DNA from: Chryseobacterium sp. GVT01B
GTDB taxonomy: Bacteria; Bacteroidota; Bacteroidia; Flavobacteriales; Weeksellaceae
Length of the DNA: 64,000 nucleotides
Direction of reading: 5' to 3'
Assembly: GCF_019970045.1 (NCBI RefSeq)
Contig: NZ_JAHXYI010000011.1
Location: 1-64,000 of the forward strand
Made by a program: the position numbers and the translations under genes
Notes under the pieces: model-generated
Databases searched by the model: none
The model's input: only the letters and a program-made list of their open reading frames with translations
What the model was told of the DNA's origin: nothing
Shown here: in pieces, positions 1 through 7,608 of the stretch
Position numbering within the stretch: the first letter of the stretch is position 1
Layout: every line of letters starts with the position of its first letter

Positions 1-50
1 CAATATATTGACTATTATAATAATGATAGGATAAGAATTAATTTAAAAGG

Positions 51-79
51 AAAGAGTCCGATAGAATATCGAACTCTTT
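51..79. terminator. Hairpin terminator, probably bidirectional
   Basis: The arms AAAGAGTCCGAT and ATCGAACTCTTT pair over 12 positions with one G-T pair and a five-base loop. A-rich and T-rich stretches flank the stem. It lies beyond the end of the leftward lipoprotein gene at 165-596 and could end that transcript or one entering from the left. Confidence 0.55.
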
Positions 80-164
80 ATTATCAAAAGATTATTTAAT
101 TTTGTCTAAACTTTTGGGTGCACTCTACTTAGAGCGGTTTTTTGTATATAAATATTGCAATATT

Positions 165-596
165 TTATGGTTCTAGGAAACTGTAATCGATAGAAGCAAC
201 TAATACTCCTTTTCCTTTTTTCTTAACAGTTCTTGCAACTTCTCCATCTATGTAAAGATTGATCGTTAACTCAGAATTATCATCCGGCATTGACGCATTA
301 GCATCAAGATTCAACTGTGCCTGGCTGGAGTTCACAAAGAATTCCCCACTTGTCCATGGTGAAGTTACCGGTGACTGCGGAGTATTGTATATAGTGTTCT
401 GAGCTGTGCCCACCTGTGTTACAACACTTATAATATTTCCTCCTGTTGTGGTCTTCACTTCAAATTGAACCACATGATCCTTAAATTCTTCATCGTCATC
501 TTTTTTACAAGAATTAACAACGGTAATTACAGAAAATAATAAAACGAATAAAAAAGAAAGTCTAAGTAAACTTTTTGAATTGTAAAATTGCTTCAT
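165..596 (-). CDS. Small lipoprotein, MmpS-like C-terminal domain (tentative)
   Basis: This encodes a 143-residue predicted lipoprotein. I chose the ATG at 596, not an upstream codon, because it gives a proper signal peptide (MKQF, hydrophobic LSFLFVLLFSVITVV, then NSC). The NSC lipobox is followed by KKDDDEE, the acidic linker common in exported Bacteroidetes lipoproteins. The rest is beta-rich with a PW motif and a 'LYIDGEVARTV' strand, resembling the immunoglobulin-like MmpS/MmpL-accessory fold; this is a visual resemblance, not a proven homology. A -7-like element TATATTTG sits 27 bases upstream. It stands alone between a terminator and a divergent esterase gene. The function is unknown. 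Confidence 0.7.
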   Translation of the reverse strand: MKQFYNSKSLLRLSFLFVLLFSVITVVNSCKKDDDEEFKDHVVQFEVKTTTGGNIISVVTQVGTAQNTIYNTPQSPVTSPWTSGEFFVNSSQAQLNLDANASMPDDNSELTINLYIDGEVARTVKKKGKGVLVASIDYSFLEP

Positions 597-622
597 TTCT
601 CCAAATAGATTTTTTAATGTTT

Positions 623-630
623 CAAATATA
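623..630 (-). promoter_or_regulatory. -7 element TATATTTG upstream of the small lipoprotein gene
   Basis: On the minus strand TATATTTG matches the Bacteroidetes consensus TAnnTTTG and lies 27 bases before the ATG at 596, which supports that start. No clear TTTG is at the -33 position. Confidence 0.4.
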
Positions 631-830
631 AGTTTTTTATTAATATAAAAATAACTTTTATGAAAATTTTCCAACAAAGATTTCTAAATAATATCAAATC
701 AACAAAAATAAAAACCTACCTCTAAAGTCCAAAAATACACTTCAAAGAACCAATCCTTAAACATAAAGCATCATCCGGGTAAAGTTCATTGTATGAATAA
801 TAAAAGTTAAGATTCTGAATGCAATTTAAT

Positions 831-838
831 TATCTTTG
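831..838 (+). promoter_or_regulatory. -7 element TATCTTTG immediately before the esterase gene
   Basis: TATCTTTG matches TAnnTTTG and ends only four bases before the ATG at 843. If used, the mRNA would be leaderless or nearly so. No convincing -33 TTTG is present. Confidence 0.45.
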
Positions 839-842
839 CTGT

Positions 843-1481
843 ATGAATTTAGATTATCTAGTAAGAGAGCCGGAAAATATTACACCCAGTACCCCTATTC
901 TTTTTATGCTTCATGGTTATGGCAGTAACGAGCAAGATCTTTTCAGCTTCAGGGAAACACTTCCCAATAAATGGATCATTGTAAGTTTCAGAGCTCCACG
1001 TGATACTCAGTTTGAAGGATATTCCTGGTATGATATCAACTTCAATGATCCCGAAAATTTCATTGATGTTCCTCAGGCAAAGGAATCTTTAAATGCAGTT
1101 TTGGAAAGCATGCTTAAGATCATCAACCATTATGGAGTTACAGAAAGTAAAGCTCATCTGTGCGGTTTCAGCCAGGGAGGAATATTGTGCTATGCTTTAG
1201 CTTTAAAACATCCTGAATTGTTCAATTATGTTGCCTGTCTAAGCAGCTATCCTGAAGATAAAATTCTGGACGGTATTGTAAAAGATAAAAAGAAACTGGA
1301 AGGACTTCGTTTCTTCATTTCACATGGTTCCGATGATGCTGTGATTCCACTTGAATGGGGAAGAAAAGCGGCTGACCTTCTGTATGATCTTAGCTGTTAT
1401 TTCACTTTCAGAGAATATATGAGCGGACATGGTGTCAATCAGAAGAACTATATGGATTTGATGGAATTCTTTTCAAAATAA
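843..1481 (+). CDS. Phospholipase/carboxylesterase-family serine hydrolase
   Basis: A 212-residue cytoplasmic alpha/beta hydrolase of the phospholipase/carboxylesterase (abhydrolase_2) family. Visible features are the oxyanion-loop HGYG near residue 25, the nucleophile elbow GFSQGG near residue 110, an Asp in the HGSDDAVIP segment and a His in the SGHGV segment near the C-terminus, completing the Ser-Asp-His triad. The length is normal for the family. I chose the ATG at 843, not an upstream in-frame codon at 819, because the family starts just before this point and a promoter-like TATCTTTG lies directly upstream. The gene is single and ends in a good terminator. The substrate cannot be told from sequence; short-chain esters are typical. 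Confidence 0.85.
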   Translation: MNLDYLVREPENITPSTPILFMLHGYGSNEQDLFSFRETLPNKWIIVSFRAPRDTQFEGYSWYDINFNDPENFIDVPQAKESLNAVLESMLKIINHYGVTESKAHLCGFSQGGILCYALALKHPELFNYVACLSSYPEDKILDGIVKDKKKLEGLRFFISHGSDDAVIPLEWGRKAADLLYDLSCYFTFREYMSGHGVNQKNYMDLMEFFSK

Positions 1482-1538
1482 TCACGAGCCAATTTAAAAT
1501 AAATTCAACGAATAAGTCTACTTCATTGTAGTTTATAT

Positions 1539-1563
1539 AAACATTCCAGCTTTTGGAATGTTT
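1539..1563 (+). terminator. Rho-independent terminator after the esterase gene
   Basis: AAACATTCC and GGAATGTTT form a perfect nine-base stem with a seven-base loop, followed by a run of T. It separates the esterase from the protease gene starting at 1602. Confidence 0.75.
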
Positions 1564-1601
1564 TTTTGTTAACATATTGATAATTTCAGTAAATTCAGTA
1601 A

Positions 1602-2921
1602 ATGAAATTTAAATTGCTTTTACTGGGATTATTTCTAAGCATTTTTATAAGTGCCCAGAATTCTTTTGAGTTGATCAATGCTAAAAAAGCGGTCATTCCT
1701 TTTCAGTTTATCAACAATCTTATCTTTATTCCTATTAATGTCAATGGTGCGGAACTTACCTTTCTGCTGGATACGGGAGTTTCGGAGACTATTCTTTTCA
1801 GTCTGGAAAATAAAGAACTGAAACTGAGTAATGTTGAAAAAGTTAAATTTTCCGGTCTTGGAGGCAGTGTAAGTATTGACGGTTTAAAATCCGAGCGTAA
1901 TTTAGGTAAAATAGGAGATGCAATAATTAATACCTCTATGTCTCTATATATCATTATTGACGAAGAATTTAATATCTCACCTCACGTAGGAATTCCCGTA
2001 AATGGAGTGGTTGGATATCATTTTTTCAAAGACCATCCTATTTATATCGATTATTCCTCAAAGAAAATAACTGTTTATGAAAACACTGATCTCTTAAAAA
2101 AGAAAATCAGAAGATTTGAAGAATTCCCAATCACGATTGAAAAAGATAAACCTTATTTGTATGCCGGTGTAGAAATGACCAATGAAAAGAAAGACTCAAA
2201 ATTACTGATCGATCTTGGAAACAGTGATGCAGTATGGCTTTTTCCTACTCTTATTAAAAATTTTGTTTACAACAGGCCCAATATTGAAGATTTTCTGGGT
2301 CGTGGTTTCAATGGAGATATTTATGGTAAAAGAAGCCGTATTCATAATTTCTATCTTGGAAGTTTTAAGTTTGAAAAACCTCTTACCGCAATGCCGGATG
2401 AGTTTTCTATCCAGCATGTTAATTTAGTAGAAAACAGAAAAGGTTCTATAGGCGGAGAAATTATGCGCCGATTTACGGTTATTTTTGATTATCCTAATAA
2501 AAAACTGTATCTAAAGAAAAACAGAAACTTTGAAGATCCTTTTCATTTTAATATGAGTGGACTAGATTTCAGACAGGACGGACTGGAATGGCAACAGGAC
2601 AGAATAAATATTGAAACTCAAAAATCAGCTAAAGTAGTGAATGAAGTTTATAAAGAAGCTTTTCGATATAAATTCAGCTTGAAACCTATATTTTCCATTG
2701 CCGGAGTAAGAAAAGACTCTCCAGCCTATGAAGCAGGTTTAAAAAAAGATGACAGAGTTATAAGTATCAACGGAGATGAGACTTCAGATATGACCCTGGA
2801 AAAAATAGTTGAACTCATGAAATCAAATGAAGGAAAAAGAATAATCATGATCATTCAAAGGAAAAATGAAAAACTGACATTAAACTTCACATTGCAAGAC
2901 CCCATTCCCTATCAAGAATAA
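1602..2921 (+). CDS. Secreted aspartyl protease-like protein with C-terminal PDZ domain
   Basis: A 439-residue exported protein with a signal peptide (MKFKLLLLGLFLSIFISAQ, cleavage after SAQ). Two retropepsin-like half-domains follow. The first carries the catalytic signature LLDTGVSETI near residue 55. The second has LIDLGNSDAVWL near residue 203, where DLG replaces the canonical DTG. A PDZ domain spans about residues 350-430 (GVRKDSPAYEAGL, DRVISINGD). This two-lobe-plus-PDZ layout is common in Bacteroidetes, where substrates are mostly unknown. The gene is followed after four bases by a small membrane protein gene, so the two are probably co-translated. Activity is likely but the second-lobe change could weaken it. 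Confidence 0.85.
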   Translation: MKFKLLLLGLFLSIFISAQNSFELINAKKAVIPFQFINNLIFIPINVNGAELTFLLDTGVSETILFSLENKELKLSNVEKVKFSGLGGSVSIDGLKSERNLGKIGDAIINTSMSLYIIIDEEFNISPHVGIPVNGVVGYHFFKDHPIYIDYSSKKITVYENTDLLKKKIRRFEEFPITIEKDKPYLYAGVEMTNEKKDSKLLIDLGNSDAVWLFPTLIKNFVYNRPNIEDFLGRGFNGDIYGKRSRIHNFYLGSFKFEKPLTAMPDEFSIQHVNLVENRKGSIGGEIMRRFTVIFDYPNKKLYLKKNRNFEDPFHFNMSGLDFRQDGLEWQQDRINIETQKSAKVVNEVYKEAFRYKFSLKPIFSIAGVRKDSPAYEAGLKKDDRVISINGDETSDMTLEKIVELMKSNEGKRIIMIIQRKNEKLTLNFTLQDPIPYQE

Positions 2922-2925
2922 AAAT

Positions 2926-3453
2926 ATGAATACTGAAGAAAGCACCTTAGACAGAATAAGAACCCGGCCAAGATTTAAAATGTTTACTCATCTCACGAAA
3001 GAAGAGTACGCTGAAAATCTGAAAAAATATATGGAGGAGCATAAAGATGAATTTTCAGGCAATATCAATAAAGAAGTTGCTACTATCTGGATAAAAACAG
3101 AATACGATAACTACTGGAAACCCTGCCTTGCCTTACGGATAGAAATGGAAGATGAGCATACAGCAATACGCGGGGTATTTGGTCCGAGTTCTGCGGTATG
3201 GACATTCTTTATGTTCCTGTATTTTTCTTTTTCTATTCTCTGGATGACTTTCTTCACAATGTATTACGTAGAAAAGCAAATAAAAAGCGCTGAATACCCT
3301 TGGGCACTGAGCGCTTCTTTTATCATGTTATTTTTTATTCTTCTTACTTATATCGCTGCAAGATTCGGGCAGCATAAAGGTAAAGATGAAATGCTTAAGC
3401 TGAGAAAGTTTGCTGAAGAATCTACTTTACAGTTTGAAAAGAAAATTAATTAG
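2926..3453 (+). CDS. Two-TM membrane protein of unknown function
   Basis: A 175-residue protein with a charged N-terminal half (about 85 residues), two hydrophobic segments near residues 88-112 and 124-144, and a charged C-terminal tail. It begins four bases after the protease stop codon, so it is probably in the same operon and translationally coupled. I recognise no family. Its last eight bases overlap the end of the convergent L,D-transpeptidase gene, and no terminator is visible between them. Confidence 0.7.
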   Translation: MNTEESTLDRIRTRPRFKMFTHLTKEEYAENLKKYMEEHKDEFSGNINKEVATIWIKTEYDNYWKPCLALRIEMEDEHTAIRGVFGPSSAVWTFFMFLYFSFSILWMTFFTMYYVEKQIKSAEYPWALSASFIMLFFILLTYIAARFGQHKGKDEMLKLRKFAEESTLQFEKKIN

Positions 3454-4489
3454 ACGGAGATTCTACAGGCTTTTCATTCTGAATAGGTGTAGCCATTGCT
3501 TTTGCTGTTTTGATAGAATCTGCTACTTTTTCTCTGTTGCTTTGTTCTTTCAGCATTTTCGGAACTTCAGGCTCAAGAAGCTTGGTAAGTTCTTCAACAG
3601 ATATATTGTTGGCATTAGGATCATCTAAAAGCTTTCTCCATGGTTTTCTTCCACCCCACTTATAATCCCCGAATACCATTACCGCCGTACCTTTGGCCTT
3701 CGTTGTAGCACCACCAGGATTCAGTATCCAGGTATCTGCATAGGAATACAGCCATTGCGCGTCTTTCCTTAGCAATCGAAGACATGAGTGTGAGGCAGGA
3801 TATCCAGGAAGCGTGTATTCATGCCATCCGATCCCTCCAATATTGTGAATATTGAAATTATACGGAAGTTTCCATTCAGTGCTTACTGTGGAAATAGCCA
3901 GTTTCTTTTTCCAGTTGGCAAAAGTAAGTCCTCTTGTTGTCTGAGCTGCCTTTTTACCCATACTTGTAGGTCCCCATTTCACAAGGCTACCATTGGAATA
4001 TACCGCAAAAGCTTGTATCGGATATGAGAATATGACAAACTTTTTCACTCCGCTTAATACATCTAACTGCATTGGGAATGGTGAATATGCCATCAATGTT
4101 GTATCTATTTTCGCCGGAACTACCAGTGTATCGGCATTCCATTTACTTTTCGAATCCAGCCTGTTCAGAGCTAAAATAGCGGTACGTTCTTCTACACTGT
4201 ATTTCTTGCTGTATTCAGCATAGATAGAATCACGCATCTTTTTATCCTTTGGAAGAACAAAAGCATTATAAAACCCATTCTCCTGCATGGCAGGTGGAAT
4301 AGATTCTTTTTTTACTACAGGAACAGAATCCTTCTTTATAGAATCCTTTTCTGCCTCCTGTACTTCAGAAGAAGAAACGGTATCTTTAAAGGTATCGCTT
4401 ATTTTATCTATTTCTTTTTTACAGGAAACAAGAAAAACTGCGCATAAACAAGCATAAAGAAAGGATTTTTTCACAGATATGTTTTTCAT
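3446..4489 (-). CDS. L,D-transpeptidase (YkuD) lipoprotein
   Basis: A 347-residue predicted lipoprotein that would cross-link or modify peptidoglycan in the periplasm. I took the ATG at 4489 because it directly precedes a signal peptide ending in the lipobox FLVSC (Cys23). A linker rich in Lys, Asp, Glu and Ser follows. The YkuD catalytic domain lies at about residues 145-260, with His223 (GWHEY) and catalytic Cys236 in SHSCLRL. The usual motif is SHGC; the Gly-to-Ser change is also known in Bacteroidetes relatives as far as I recall. The C-terminal 100 residues are charged and may be disordered. It is monocistronic and convergent with the preceding pair. Confidence 0.87.
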   Translation of the reverse strand: MKNISVKKSFLYACLCAVFLVSCKKEIDKISDTFKDTVSSSEVQEAEKDSIKKDSVPVVKKESIPPAMQENGFYNAFVLPKDKKMRDSIYAEYSKKYSVEERTAILALNRLDSKSKWNADTLVVPAKIDTTLMAYSPFPMQLDVLSGVKKFVIFSYPIQAFAVYSNGSLVKWGPTSMGKKAAQTTRGLTFANWKKKLAISTVSTEWKLPYNFNIHNIGGIGWHEYTLPGYPASHSCLRLLRKDAQWLYSYADTWILNPGGATTKAKGTAVMVFGDYKWGGRKPWRKLLDDPNANNISVEELTKLLEPEVPKMLKEQSNREKVADSIKTAKAMATPIQNEKPVESPSN

Positions 4490-4673
4490 AAATAAATCGG
4501 CCATTTAGTTTGGCTACCCAGTACAAATATCAGACCTAAAATTGAATCCTAAAAGACATTATTTAAAATACCGTAAAAAAACGGAGGTTTTATCACTGTA
4601 AATGAGGAGTTATGACTAAAAAATTTCTTAAGTTTATTGATTTTAAAGGAATTTTCACATATTTAAAAGAAGA

Positions 4674-5510
4674 TTATTCTTCAGACTGTTCCTTCGTTGT
4701 AACCCACTCTAAAGTTCCATTTTTCCCAAAACGGTAGATATCCTGATGCCATCTTGCGCCACCTCTGCATCCTGTTTTTAAAAGTTTCTTACTTTTTTCT
4801 ACAGTCACATCACAAAGACATGAACAGCTTGAGCGGGAATAATCCGGTTCTTTAAGTTTTTCAAAACGTTTGCTTCCCAGATTGTACAAATAAATATCAA
4901 ACATTCTGTAAACACCCATTCCTTCGTCAGGAACAGAGAATGCGATATCATCATAACCATCGAAATTATAATCATCTATAATGCTCTGTCTGGCAAAAGA
5001 AGGTTTATCAGGTGCCGGAAGTTTGATTGCCGTCTTTTTTCCGTCAGGATAAGTAATGTTAAAATCATTATTATAAAAATGATTAAAAGCAAGTAAAGCC
5101 CCATGCAGGAAATATTTTCCACTTCCGTCGTATTTTTCATCCTCTACCATTTCCAGCGTAAACTTTCTGTTGTCTTTTGCTCTTGTATAAGTAATGTTTG
5201 AAGCATGATGCTGCATGATTTCAAACTCGTATACTCCATTGATCTTCCCTCCTATCATTTCATTCCAGATATAATACTCAATATCCGGTTGTCCGTCACT
5301 TCTCCCATCCGTATCAACTCTAAAGCTTTTTACCTGTAAAGGAATGATTTCTTTCTTTCCGAAATATTGTACAAAAGCTCCTTTTCCCTGAGCGCCGTAA
5401 TAAAGAGTAAGCCTGAACTCTTTTGCTTTTCCTGTGGATTTCAGGGTAAAAGGCTGTGCGGAGTATACAGCGGAGATTATCATAATACAGAATAGCAACA
5501 ATTTTCTCAT
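4674..5510 (-). CDS. Exported protein with FG-GAP/EF-like calcium motif
   Basis: A 278-residue secreted protein with signal peptide MRKLLLFCIMIISAVYSAQ. The only clear motif is DYNFDGYDDIAF near residue 178, the D-x-N-x-D-G-x-x-D pattern of calcium loops in VCBS/FG-GAP-like and XAC2610-type proteins. Several Cys in SCSCLCD near residue 232 and a later TGCRGG could form disulfides. The gene is last in a leftward run of three small genes (6243 to 4674) with gaps of about ten bases, so all three are probably co-transcribed. The function is unknown. Confidence 0.75.
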   Translation of the reverse strand: MRKLLLFCIMIISAVYSAQPFTLKSTGKAKEFRLTLYYGAQGKGAFVQYFGKKEIIPLQVKSFRVDTDGRSDGQPDIEYYIWNEMIGGKINGVYEFEIMQHHASNITYTRAKDNRKFTLEMVEDEKYDGSGKYFLHGALLAFNHFYNNDFNITYPDGKKTAIKLPAPDKPSFARQSIIDDYNFDGYDDIAFSVPDEGMGVYRMFDIYLYNLGSKRFEKLKEPDYSRSSCSCLCDVTVEKSKKLLKTGCRGGARWHQDIYRFGKNGTLEWVTTKEQSEE

Positions 5511-5519
5511 AGGAATAAT

Positions 5520-5807
5520 TTATATAACCAAATTAACCACAAACCTTACCATCCATAAGAATACAATCAACAGAAGTATTGAAACCTGAACTTTATTGAC
5601 GTTTTTATTTCCAAATTTCCATACGAGAATCCGGTCTATGATAATCACAAGTAATATGGGAACCTGGCTGAACAGAATATACATGCCGAATAATCCATCA
5701 GCGGCAGAAACTCCTGTCATTAGAATAACAGAAGCAATCAACGCGGCAATTATTGCTAGAATTCCTGCAATAAAAAAGAGAGTCCAGTTTTGAAATTGTT
5801 TTTTCAT
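5520..5807 (-). CDS. Small three-TM membrane protein
   Basis: A 95-residue, strongly hydrophobic protein with three predicted transmembrane segments (about residues 10-32, 40-60 and 73-93). It lies nine bases from the downstream exported-protein gene and 13 bases from the upstream membrane-protein gene. No family is recognised; the membrane pair may partner with each other, but this is inferred only from spacing. Confidence 0.6.
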   Translation of the reverse strand: MKKQFQNWTLFFIAGILAIIAALIASVILMTGVSAADGLFGMYILFSQVPILLVIIIDRILVWKFGNKNVNKVQVSILLLIVFLWMVRFVVNLVI

Positions 5808-5820
5808 GAATAATATGGTA

Positions 5821-6243
5821 TCAGTGGTTGGATATATTGAAATGGATATTGAATCTGTAATAATAAAACATCCAAAAAGCCAGCCATGGCAGATTCATAA
5901 TCAAAAAAACAACGACTTCTTCACCACCAATCTTTCCATCTGTAATGGTAAAAAATGAAAATGCAGAAGCTGTAACAGGCAGCAGAAACCAACAGACTAT
6001 CGTTTGTATTTTCCCATGAAATGGTTTTAAAAGAGAAAGCAGGCTGCTTACAGATAATATACTCAGAAATAATATCCAGAAAATGGTAAACCCATAAACC
6101 AGTCCGCTCATATCACAATTTCTGGGCACTTCTTTTACTTCTCTGGTAGTATTTAAAAACAAGATCAGAAGCACAAAGGAAATCAGTGTGGAAATCAGCC
6201 AGGTCTTAAGGATTGAGAATACAATAAATTTTCTTTTGGACAT
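5821..6243 (-). CDS. Small four-TM membrane protein
   Basis: A 140-residue protein with four hydrophobic segments (about residues 10-30, 48-70, 82-100 and 112-130) and basic N-terminus MSKRK. It is the first gene of the leftward three-gene group. No family is recognised. It is divergent from the AraC-type regulator at 6424, with 180 bases between them. Confidence 0.6.
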   Translation of the reverse strand: MSKRKFIVFSILKTWLISTLISFVLLILFLNTTREVKEVPRNCDMSGLVYGFTIFWILFLSILSVSSLLSLLKPFHGKIQTIVCWFLLPVTASAFSFFTITDGKIGGEEVVVFLIMNLPWLAFWMFYYYRFNIHFNISNH

Positions 6244-6398
6244 GCGTTGTATGCTTATGAGCTAAAATAGGAATAACCACTCAATATACAAAACCGAGAA
6301 ATCCCTGAAAAGCTGATCAGAATTTATATTTTAATCCCCTGCATATTTCTAGACTCATATTTAATAATTTGTTAAAGATACCATGCCCATATTATCTA

Positions 6399-6406
6399 TA
6401 ATTTTG
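6399..6406 (+). promoter_or_regulatory. -7 element TAATTTTG before the AraC-type regulator
   Basis: TAATTTTG matches TAnnTTTG and lies 18 bases before the ATG at 6424. A TTTG occurs at 6368-6371 but the 27-base gap is longer than the usual 19 to 21. Confidence 0.45.
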
Positions 6407-6423
6407 GCAAAATATCAGTTATC

Positions 6424-7473
6424 ATGTTATATATCATTATGGTAGTTGTACTACAGGCACTTATCACCCTTACGCTGCTTATGTCCCTCATTAAAAACAG
6501 GGAATCTGTACTGAATATGTTACTATTGTACATTGGAGTGGTCGCACTGGATATGGGCTATGAATATTTTATCATCCAAAGATTTGGCTATGAATCTGTT
6601 TTATATGAAATTCCGGGAAGCCTTCGTGTTTTTAAAGGTCTTATTTTCTTATATATCACTACGCATTTAATCCATGCAAAATGGAGAGACAAGCTTAAAT
6701 ATCTTATCATTCCGCTAACATTGGTGGTTATTCATCATGCGATTGCAACTTCTGCCAAAATGCTTGATCTTTCCTGGGCGGATCTGGCGATCACATCTTA
6801 CAAATCTTATTTTGTTTATTACAGTTATTACTGGATCACCTGTCTTGTTTTGTGTATTTATTTACTGACAAGATACCGCAAAAACATTACACATCCTGTA
6901 GCCGGTAATTTCCGTTATCTGGTTGGTTATGTATTATTGGGAGTATTAATTTTCTGGATGGTCTATCAATTAGGTTGGGATACTCTGATCTATCAGAAGA
7001 TCTACAGCCTTCTGTTTCTCTTTCAGTTCGGGTGGATTTTGTACGTTTATATTTTAACGTACCAGCACAAACTGCAGGAACAGCAAAATATATCACATTC
7101 TTCCCTACCCAAAGAAACCTATCAGTATAAAGATCTTTCAAAAATAGATTTCAATTCTGTGCAAAGTGCCATTATTTCTTTCTATCAGGAGAGTCACGTA
7201 TATCTGGATGAGGAATTTACCTTAGACCAGCTCTCACATCATCTGAAAATAAGCAAAGCTGATTTAAGCATCACTTTTAATAAACATCTTCATTCCAATT
7301 TCCACGAATATACTAATAGAAGCCGTATCCAGCACTTTAAACAGATTCTGTCGGAAGATCCTTCAGCCAGTGTTACAGATCTGGCGTTTCAATGTGGTTT
7401 TAAATCCAAATCTACTTTTTATAAATATTTTAAAAAGGAATTTGACTGTCTTCCTTCTCAGCTTGTTCATTAG
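6424..7473 (+). CDS. Membrane-anchored AraC-family transcription regulator
   Basis: A 349-residue protein in two parts. Residues 1 to about 220 form roughly seven hydrophobic helices, a membrane sensor module. The last 100 residues are an AraC-type double helix-turn-helix (YLDEEFTLDQLSHHLKIS, then ASVTDLAFQCGFKSKSTFYKYFKK, ending near PSQL). The second helix-turn-helix has the family's GFKSxSTFYKxFKKxFG pattern. Such fusions would bind DNA from the membrane, the signal reaching the DNA-binding part through the helices. The gene is 135 bases before a TonB receptor gene in the same direction, so I infer that it controls that receptor and the PI-PLC gene behind it. Confidence 0.85.
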   Translation: MLYIIMVVVLQALITLTLLMSLIKNRESVLNMLLLYIGVVALDMGYEYFIIQRFGYESVLYEIPGSLRVFKGLIFLYITTHLIHAKWRDKLKYLIIPLTLVVIHHAIATSAKMLDLSWADLAITSYKSYFVYYSYYWITCLVLCIYLLTRYRKNITHPVAGNFRYLVGYVLLGVLIFWMVYQLGWDTLIYQKIYSLLFLFQFGWILYVYILTYQHKLQEQQNISHSSLPKETYQYKDLSKIDFNSVQSAIISFYQESHVYLDEEFTLDQLSHHLKISKADLSITFNKHLHSNFHEYTNRSRIQHFKQILSEDPSASVTDLAFQCGFKSKSTFYKYFKKEFDCLPSQLVH

Positions 7474-7608
7474 TTACAATTATTTAATATTAGCAACTGA
7501 TTGATTTACAATGTAGTTCATCTCGTACTCAACGGAAGGAGTTGCATAAAATTTAAATGAACGAAAACTTTTGAGAGAGCTGACATCTTTGCACCAAACT
7601 TTATAAGG

